DNA of 64,000 bases, taken from assembly GCA_948099385.1 (NCBI GenBank), contig CANUEZ040000161.1, positions 1,054,001 to 1,118,000 of the forward strand, in the 5' to 3' direction. The position numbers and the translations under genes are program-made. The notes beneath the pieces are model-generated. The model was not told the origin of the DNA. It did no database searches and saw only the letters and a list, made by a program, of their open reading frames with translations. Below are positions 55,995 to 64,000 of the stretch, piece by piece. Each line of letters begins with the position of its first letter. The first letter of the stretch is position 1. The DNA comes from Fasciola hepatica (lineage: Eukaryota; Platyhelminthes; Trematoda; Plagiorchiida; Fasciolidae).

Positions 55995-58750
55995 GCACAT
56001 GTGTACGAATAGAAAAAGATAAACTGTCGTTTTCCTATCAATAAGTGGAGGTGGTTCGAAACCACAAGTCTTCTCACTAGGAATAGTGGTGGTCACAAAA
56101 CAAAGCGCATCTCCATTAATATAAGTTCATATAAAAGTGGCACTAGGAATGAACTGCTCACCGAAACTTCAACATTTGGTTCTGTGGAATCTGATAATTT
56201 GTCAGTGGTTTGCGAAGTGAGTAGATTTTCTGTAAAAGATACTCCCGTATTTTTGTCACTGCCTGAAAGCGAATAAAAGGACCAGAGTGAAAAGCGTGAA
56301 ACAGAGTCACAAGACTAGAAGATAAATCAAACAACCGAATAATTTCTTTTTTTGATGTTTACATTTCAATGGGAAAAGTTCTTCCTATGAAACGACCTCA
56401 ATAGGAATGGTACTTGAAGTCACGGTTTTACTTGACTAAGTCTCTCGAAGTTGGACGTCTGAGATTTCAAACAATGTCGCATTTGAGTTACATACCCAGC
56501 TCCTCTAAGCTAAAAAATGAAACCACGTCGTGAACGGTGATGTACAATAGGGACACACATCGGTCTCCTGAGCTTGAGAGAATTTAGCGGACCTTATTCC
56601 ATTGTAACAACCATTAGCAGATCATTGGTTGTAGGGGTTCACTGATTCCTACTTCTCGGCAGCAACCTAACTCGAATATCAAAACAATCATCAGGAGTGA
56701 AAATGAGGAAGAAGACCATAAATAATAGTATCATTTTGACTGCTAAGTTGTGCAAATACAAGTGTCGCTTATCATGTCACGTAGTGATATCTTCCTGCAT
56801 ATGATCACTGAATGGATGAATCTCGTGGTTATGTAACCCACTGTGGAAGCCCGATACGCTCGAAACGACCAGATGCATTGGTCCGGCACCAGCAATGGGC
56901 TATCATCACTCACAATTGGGCACACAGTGACTATGCTCAATAAAGTTAGTTAATAAAGCTGATATCTTCCTTCCACGATACGGACCATCAAGTTTAATAT
57001 AGATTCTGATAAGTGGTATACTATTAATTAGTCAAACCAAACAACAATCCGACTACACGGTAAGTCTTTAGTGTTACGCCTTGCGGTTGCAACAATTTCA
57101 TTCAACCTGTCAAATAGGGATGGTTGGAAATCACTTTGGTTTGTTCTAGCAGAATGCATTGTAACTGCAATTATTATGTGCATGATCATTTACACGTAGT
57201 GTATTTCTGAACATAGTTCGTGTGACCTCATAGTTAAGTATTTCTCCGATCGTTATGGTAAAGTAAATCAGGTGACTCTGGAGAATCTTGGACAAATCGA
57301 CGAATTTCATCTGGCTTCCCCTTTCCCCATCACTTTTTCGGTCTTCTAGTGAAAGATTGCCATTTTTCAAAGGATCATTAAAGTTATATCATGCTCCAAT
57401 GGTATCTCCCGCGCTAAACTAAGCAGTTTTCTAACAGAGGTGCACTTTGCTTCGCATGAAAAACCTTGCAGTAATACAATAATTTGACTTAACTTGAGGA
57501 AATTGGTAAGTGGTAACGTGTTGGTCTTGGAAGCAGGCAGTTCTAGTGAACCGCGTAGTCGTCTACATTTTCCAATGACACCGTCATTTCGTTTTCAATT
57601 CGACCATATGAGTAATAGCACGAGATACAGAAATACATGTAATGCGTTTGATAACAAAGACACTGGTCAGCAATTAAAAGACATTGTCGAACAAGCTACT
57701 GTCCACACCAATTCTTCTCACTATATACGTGGTACAGATTAGTATTCCTATCCATACAACACTAAATCACCTGGAGACAAAGCTGTCTCAACAGTTAAAT
57801 GGTTGGGAAGCGTGACCGCAGATCACGCGTGAGACAGTTGATCCACGGTTTATTATCAGTTTTCATCATCCACGGTATTACAATCCTAACTGAAATAACT
57901 AGCTAGTTCATGAGCCTCCATTCACAAACTTGGAGCTACACACAAACGGTCAACATAAATTGCCCCTGTTTGTCATAACCCCCTGAGACAGCCATTCGAA
58001 ACACGGAAACAAAGATCGAAGTAAGTTAATTAAGTTTTACTTCCCATAATATGCACTGGTATATCATCCTGTAATCGCAACTGCCCTTATTAAATAAAGA
58101 TCTATTGGGTAAACCGCCATTTTCCGCTAGACTACCATTGTTTTTGCACTTCGCAACCTTCGGTTTATTCCATGTATTCATTCCGCTGCCCCAAGAGGAC
58201 CAGCATATCGTTCTCCCACAGATCCATTGTTTTTATTTTTCTCAACCTTCAGTCAATGAGTCATTACGAAAAGCGGTTATCGTAGTGCGTCAAGTAACCT
58301 TTTCACTTTATCTACCTTCTCCATCCGGTCCTAGGTTTTCGTCCCTCAGTTACGCAGTCATCTCAGTGCACATGTTGTGCCTTAGAGAAGCGAACGAACA
58401 GCCGCTTAAGTTATCCGTCATAGCAGCCGTTCTCAGTTCAACCGTGATACAGGTCCACATGAGTTATGTGCGACCCAGACCACTGCACTTTTGGGTCGTA
58501 ATTTTCTCCTCGACCATCTTGAAGATAGACCAAACCACGTGAAGAAGGCACACAATGCACGCATGGTGTTGACAGACGCTGCGAAAGCTAGCACACTGAG
58601 TAGCGTTCAGTGCCAAGTGCACGTTTTTGACAATGATGCATTAGGCAGCGCAAATTGAACTCAGATGAAAAAAATTCACCTTATTTGATCTTCGCAAAAC
58701 GGAACCCATCGGTATGGTAATACTCATAGCGTTTAACCACAATTGCTTTC
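55995..58750. other. Unassigned stretch
   Basis: Open frames at 57370-57146 (-), 57494-57742 (+) and 58105-58542 (+, 145 residues) have no recognisable domain, and none matches the missing VPS52 N-terminal blocks. No repeats shared with other parts of the window were noticed. Confidence 0.35.
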
Positions 58751-58753
58751 CCG

Positions 58754-59001
58754 TTCATACAGACTCACACTTTCCGGTGCACACAACTCTGCCAAAGACT
58801 GGGTTCACCCGGCTATCCCCCTCTCTACGTTTAGCGACATGTACGACATACTACACGCACAGACACCATACATATTTTTGGTGTTTGTGTGGATATGCCG
58901 CTGACAGCAACACACAAACGGCGGTGAGATAGTCTTGGGGATAGCAGGGTGAACCCAGTCCTTGGGAGAGCTTCGTGCACCGGAAAGTGTGTGTGTATGA
59001 C
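58754..59001. repeat. Foldback (inverted repeat, ~67-bp arms, ~114-bp loop)
   Basis: The left arm 58754-58820 contains 'ACACTTTCCGGTGCAC' and 'GACTGGGTTCACCCGGCTAT'. The right arm 58935-59001 has 'GGGTGAACCCAGTC' and 'GTGCACCGGAAAGTGTGT', its near-perfect reverse complement with a few mismatches. The right arm and loop belong to R1 copy 2; the left arm is an inverted extra piece of the same sequence. Confidence 0.75.
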
Positions 59002-60893
59002 CAGGAAACCAATTGTGCTTAGTCTTGAATGTGTGCGGTGGCCTAAAGTTGACTAACGCGACTGTTTCGCTTACATGGACGAGGTCGTTGGGGAACACAC
59101 AATGGGGTGCGTTCATTCAGCCTTGTCTACGCCTGTCACCATGCAAAGCGGTGACTGTTTGATCACACAGAGTGGTGATAATCATGATCTATCGTAATTT
59201 ACGTTGTCACATGATAAGACAAAATTATGACCATGTCTTCCGAAAAGTGGGTTCGATGCATCACTATAGAAATTTTACGAGTGTCTGTGTGGACACGGTG
59301 CAAGATGGGGGTTCCGCAGTAGCCACCTGCAGTAACAGAAAACGAGGTGTAGATCTGGATCATTCTCTCCTACTAGCGAGATTGAGGACAGGTTCATCAT
59401 CTACCTATGAAACATACGTGCCAAAACACTATCTTCACAGATCTCTCACAAGTATTGTTTCACGGTCATCTTTCGTTTATTTGTTACTCCTTGGTAGTGT
59501 TAGTCTATTCACCAGTACTCTGACAGCAACTTGTCATCGTTGTTGCACTACCGAAACTATTCTGTGTCCAATGGCAGATTAGACTCACCGCATTATAAGT
59601 CTATATTTAAGTTGAAGGAGTGCATCACAAATTCCATGGTGATACTGGCGTAAACTACCAATCAGATTTGTTGGACTTGTGGATCACGTATATTTCGTCA
59701 CGTTCGTTCTAGGCATGGTGAGAAATGCTTTGCGGTGAACCACGTGCAAGGTTAACACAGTGCGCAAGTGATTCGAACATGTAAGTTTTATGTGGCGAAT
59801 TACAACTAAATAACGAAAGAAAATAGATTGGTCAAAAAGTTACTTACTGATGTCTAAAGTAGATTTTACAAATGGTAGTATATGTGGAATAGAAACAGAG
59901 TGACGGAACAAGAACTTCTGTCGTTGAAAGTAGTTAAGACGTTGTGACCACGACCACGTTATGGCGACAGTCTTCTTCGTTCTTGCTCTTAACACATTTA
60001 TTGTTTAACTGAATGCTGACTGCCGAGCGCGGTGGCCATTTGACCGTTGCTCTTGCGCACGCTCTCAAATACACACTAATCACTATCACTCCCGATCGTG
60101 TTCTGGATCTCATAGGCCGTGGAGAATACCGTTCTGGTTAACGTATTCGTACAGTGCCGAGCATTAGGGTAACGTGCAGGTGGTCTACGTGGTACGAAGG
60201 ACCGAAGAACGTGTTTACGAAGGGAACTGCCAGGTAAGATTTAGCGACCTTACAACGTGGTAATAATTCGCGACTGTTAAAGACGTCAGATAAATGACCT
60301 CTGGTAGACAGCTGGCTACTATCTACACCTAATGTATTTGGAAATTTGTTTCTCGTTACGCATTTGAATGCGTCATTGCAGTCCTGACTACAAATACTAC
60401 CGGCATTATACATCCTATAGAATGAAAAACAAAACAGTGTATGACATACTGACACTAAACGAGACACTCAAGTGACGATAGTAAGATGACCGGGATAGTT
60501 GTTCCCATCTCAGAGGATGTTCGATGCAACAGAAGTCTTTAAATATAACAAGTCCAGAGTATTATATTGCACGATATATCTTCCAGGCAGTGAACATGCA
60601 CTCGAATCATGAGTGCCACTCTAGTATAACCCAGGGTATTTTCACGGAAAAAAGTTGACACCATAAACATGTTACCGATGAGGATGAAATGAGAGCCAAT
60701 TCAGTCTGCATCCTTGGCGGCAACCCGTTTGGACCACTGACCTTATCACACTTCATCTTCATTAGTACCCCATATACTTAGAGGGAATATATCACTTATA
60801 AACGATTTGCTTAGGGTTGGTGTGGAGCCTGGAGCCATTATTCGGCACTAATTATCGAACAATGCCGCTAATTTTCTTATCTATAATCCAACT
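58870..60893 (-). repeat. R1 repeat, copy 2 (uninterrupted)
   Basis: This contiguous ~2.0-kb copy corresponds, inverted, to 21237-22370 plus 26230-26880. Conserved non-coding blocks run along the whole length. No open frame is shared with intact coding sense on either strand. Its right edge adjoins a SINE A copy at 60913. Confidence 0.7.
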
Positions 60894-60912
60894 GAAACAG
60901 CGGCCGGCTTCA

Positions 60913-61027
60913 CCGCGACAGCTCGGCTCGTATACCATCTGCGCGGTAAGTGGAATAGCGACGGCTCGATTCCGGCTTGCGGCGTTGGACTTTTGGATTT
61001 GAAAAAAGTAACTGGATTTTCCATTAT
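60913..61027 (+). repeat. SINE family A copy, degenerate head
   Basis: A decayed A box ('ACAGCTCGGCTCGTATACC', from 60918) and a B box 'GGCTCGATTCC' (60963-60973) are followed by 'GGCGTTGGACTTTTGGATTT' and the tail 'GGATTTTCCATTAT'. The RTE 3' end begins right after the tail. Confidence 0.65.
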
Positions 61028-61034
61028 ATCATCA

Positions 61035-63930
61035 TCAACATCCTACAGCGTCAAACAGTAGGGCAAGCCCTACTGACCACTGCTCTTCTCACCATGTTGC
61101 ACATTGAATTAGAAAGTATGAATATACAAGATGGACTGAGAGTGGAACTACACGGGTGGGAAAAGGAAAGAATGTCCTAGTACCCAACACACGGAATAAA
61201 CAGTCTAACTGTACAAACGCACATTATTCAATCATTCTGACTAGACAGAAAGCGACAACACGATCGTCACTATTCACGATTTTCCCTGGCATATCCTTCA
61301 GTGTCGCCAACCAACTAGTAGACGGATCTTTTGGACCCCAACCACGAAGAAGTGAAACAACTACTTTTCCTAAGTTCGTCGTACATTTTCTCATTCCTTG
61401 CTGCCACGTCATCTGTTGACCTCCAAGTGGTCTCTTCCACTCCTGAGGGAGAACGGAGAATAGGACACGGTATGGTAGACGTGTGTTTGTCATACATAAC
61501 ATGTCCCCCAATCAACGAAGTCTACTAAGTTCGATACGCTATGATAGAACGTCTTCTGAATTAGTATCCAATACTCGATTTCTGACTTCAGTATTGCTTA
61601 CTCGGTCATTCCACCTAGTCTTAGCGATACTGCGCAAGCAACAATGGTCGAAAACCTCAAGACGACGAACATCTCCCACACGCAGACTCCAAGTCTCGCA
61701 ACTATTCAACAAAAGTGAATGCACCGCGGCACAGTACACACGACCTTCAACTTCAGTGAAATATCAAACCGGCGACACAAGTGCTTCAGTCTAGCGTACG
61801 CCGCTCGAGCTTTGGATATACGCGTGCTCACTTCCGCTACCGTGCTTCCATCCGTCGTCACGCTGCTACCGAGGTAAGTGAAACGATCGACAGCTGACAG
61901 CACCTCCTCATCGAGCATCAAGCTCGAAATCGTTGACGTCCAGTCTTGTAACATCACTATGCACTTTGAAGGTGCAAAGCGCATGCCGAATGGAGCTACA
62001 GCTCTCCCAAGTCCATCTAGTGCACGTTGAGCATGTTCCGTGGATTCGAACAAGCAGACAACGTCGTACGCGTAATCTAGGTCACATAGCTTTCCACTAT
62101 TTCCTAATTCGACGCCGACATCCTGAAGACTTCGCAAGGCAATCTCCATTATTTCGTCTAATAATGGAGAAATGGGACATTCCTGTCGAAGACCGCTGGT
62201 TGTTTCGAATGGACTAGATAGTTCACCATAAAAACTTACGCGACTGTCCATTGAAGTATTCGATCCAACGGTCGAACTTTTGCACTTTGCTATGAATGGG
62301 CTCTCCATTTTTATCGCAAATCGTCTCACTGACCGGGGTTGGCCGTTCACCGGTATCACGAATAAGCCTAAACAGTATTTGACTGCTACTTGAAGCAGCT
62401 GCTATTTCCATTTCTTCGGCTACCTTAATCCACCAATTTTCGCGACTCTTCTCAAGGCTTTGCGTAACTTGCTTATGTATCTTATCCATCTCCCTACAGT
62501 TCCAGAGCTGACGTTTTAGCTCTATTAAACTCAACGATTCTTGCGAAGGCCAGTGTCTTTGATGGACATCGGATCTAGGACCACAGGCAAAACCTGCTGC
62601 CACGTGCATCGCCCGCTGGATATGGGGCCAACGCTCATCTGCAGTACTGTTCATCGTAGATCCTAATTGATGTACTAACTGCTGTTCATAACTGGTGCGA
62701 ACTACTGGATCACACATACATTGCACGGCTAATAGGGTTTGCGGTTTGCGACGATGACCATCGAGCTGGAGAGATATTCGCATTAAAACTAATGCATGGT
62801 CCAACTCTACGTACGTGGACCAATAGGATCTACAGTTCTGAACAGAACTGCGCCATCAGTAGCTTACTGTAATATGACCAATGTGACTCCGAGTACCTGT
62901 AGAGTTAGAGTGTCATGTCACTGCGCAACACGAGCTGTGTTGGAAATTTGTACTAGACAGGAATAACCGACTGTCTGCACAAAACTGGAGAAGCTCAGCC
63001 CCGTTATCTGGACATCGAGCGGGTAAGGCCATCTAAACAAGCTTCTGATGCACTAAGTTTGCCAACTTCTGCATTAAAAACACCAGCCAGCACTACAATG
63101 TCAAAGCCTTTGCCCTTGTAAACGAGAGTGGCGAGTTCATCATAGAACCCACCTTTCTGCATGTCAAAGCTGCAGTTTGTTGGGGCGTATGCCAAGGTTA
63201 CAAACAGACTGCGCTTAACAACTATCCTTTCCGAACGCTGATTGGTCCCTCTAGTCTCACAGCACATAAACGACTGTTAATCGGGATCCAGTCCAAACGG
63301 GCAGCCTCAGTCAAGACTATTCCTACACCACGTTGACCCACAGCTCGAGTTACTTCGTCTCTTGAAGTGCGCAGAAAATACCTCGACGAGATACCAGAAG
63401 CAGTTACTTGAATCACACTGCTCGAATCCTGGACACCCGTTTTACTCACGCAGCAGAAATCAATCTTCAGAGAATCTATTGTGAGCGCTAGGCACGCCTG
63501 CTGACCGGCCTGCATGAGAGTACGCACGTTAAAGGAGCCGAGATTCAGAGGCTGACGAGGCTTGAGAAAATGAGTTACACGACAGCTGATCATTCAGGAC
63601 ACTGTATGGTAATGAACCGTTGCCAGTATCGGGTGTGTTACCATTGGAAGCACTATGGGTAGGCGGAGCGTGCAAAGAGAGATGGTTGGGGACAGAAGAT
63701 AAAGGTTGTGCCGAAAAGAGGGAACTCTGAGCAGTAGCCCACTTATCACTACCCACACCGCTCTATGCAATGGGCAGCACGGCCCTGATTATCCTGCGCG
63801 ACGACCGATGCAGTGTGGAATTCTTTCTATTCGTGCAGTTCATGTGAGGTGTTGGACGGATACTGAAAGGGTGTCCAGTCGCAAAGCAAAAGAACGATTA
63901 GAATTCTCAACCAAAGCCTTTGGTCCTAAC
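61035..63930 (-). mobile_element. RTE-type LINE copy with endonuclease and internal deletion
   Basis: Minus-strand blocks: an N-terminal extension (63756-63529), then the endonuclease opening 'LNLGSFNVRTLMQAGQQACL' (~63550), 'GQRGVGIVL' and 'ARLDWIPINSRLCAVRL' (~63320). Further endonuclease blocks include 'LFVTLAYAPTNCS' and 'FDIVVLAGVFNAEVGKL' (~63060). The linker is 62804-62223 ('VAEEMEIAAASSSSQILFRL', 'CDKNGEPIHSKVQKFDRW'). RT is truncated: it restarts at 'SFYGELSSPFETTSGLRQ', so motif A is gone. Motif C is 'DYAYDVV' as in the 41 kb copy. The tail ends at a short ATC repeat near 61035. Relative to the 41-43 kb copy about 635 bp (its 42197-42830) is missing, breaking the reading frame. Confidence 0.88.
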
Positions 63931-63934
63931 AAGA

Positions 63935-64000
63935 ACCTATCCGCAAGGTAGCGGGATGGCTTAGTGGAAGCCCATTTGCTTGGATCAATTATTTTCCCTT
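63935..64000 (+). repeat. Possible start of another tRNA-headed SINE
   Basis: 'GCGGGATGGCTTAGTGGAAG' near 63950 resembles an A box, but the window ends before a B box could be seen. Confidence 0.25.

Noticed and set aside
58105..58542. 145-codon open frame as a host gene
   Set aside because: No domain, no splice context, no similarity seen. This length is expected by chance in 64 kb on six frames.
1..64000. CRISPR array, bacterial operon or defence system
   Set aside because: No regularly spaced direct repeats with unique spacers and no prokaryotic gene organisation. Splice sites, SINEs and LINEs show a eukaryotic locus.

Overview
This is eukaryotic nuclear DNA from an animal, with one split host gene embedded in dense, mostly decayed retroelements. 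Long introns, GT-AG splice sites and the mix of RTE-type LINEs, Penelope-like elements (PLEs), a CR1-type LINE, tRNA-headed SINEs and a BEL/Pao LTR element suggest a flatworm, probably a digenean trematode. That taxon is an inference from element types, not proven by the sequence. No bacterial-style operons, CRISPR arrays or rRNA genes were seen.

Host gene: eight collinear exons on the minus strand (49190 down to 30177) encode the C-terminal ~608 residues of VPS52, a subunit of the GARP/EARP tethering complexes. Every junction has GT..AG ends and compatible phase. The upstream N-terminal exons were not found up to 64000. The VPS52 introns carry SINE fragments, two RTE copies (36.7-37.5 kb and 41.0-43.2 kb) and a (CA)n tract. 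A complete BEL/Pao insertion (49482-54700) lies in the intron upstream of the first exon found.

Layout: 0-0.36 kb, BEL/Pao pol relic (+); 1.4-4.3 kb, RTE relic (-); 7.2-9.7 kb, PLE with a PHD-like N-terminus (+); 9.8-13.4 kb, CR1 relic (+); 13.4-14.3 and 16.6-18.0 kb, PLE relics (-); 18.3-19.2 kb, RTE relic (-); 21.2-22.4 and 26.2-26.9 kb, two halves of an unclassified ~2 kb repeat (R1) split by a ~3.9 kb insertion that holds a well-preserved PLE (22.7-24.4 kb); 27.3-28.0 kb, inverted tRNA-headed SINE units; 30.2-49.2 kb, VPS52; 49.5-54.7 kb, BEL/Pao; 55.8 kb, SINE with a complete tRNA-like head; 58.75-60.9 kb, foldback plus a second R1 copy (inverted); 61.0-63.9 kb, RTE copy nearly identical to the 41-43 kb copy over ~1.1 kb.

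The youngest event is the BEL/Pao insertion: its 826-bp LTRs look identical by eye and it is flanked by the 5-bp duplication GTTAC. Its single 1154-residue frame joins a short Gag-like coiled coil directly to reverse transcriptase, RNase H and integrase, with no Gag zinc knuckle or protease. It may therefore be a trans-dependent deletion derivative. All alignments were made by eye from translation and motif recognition; percentages and edges are approximate.
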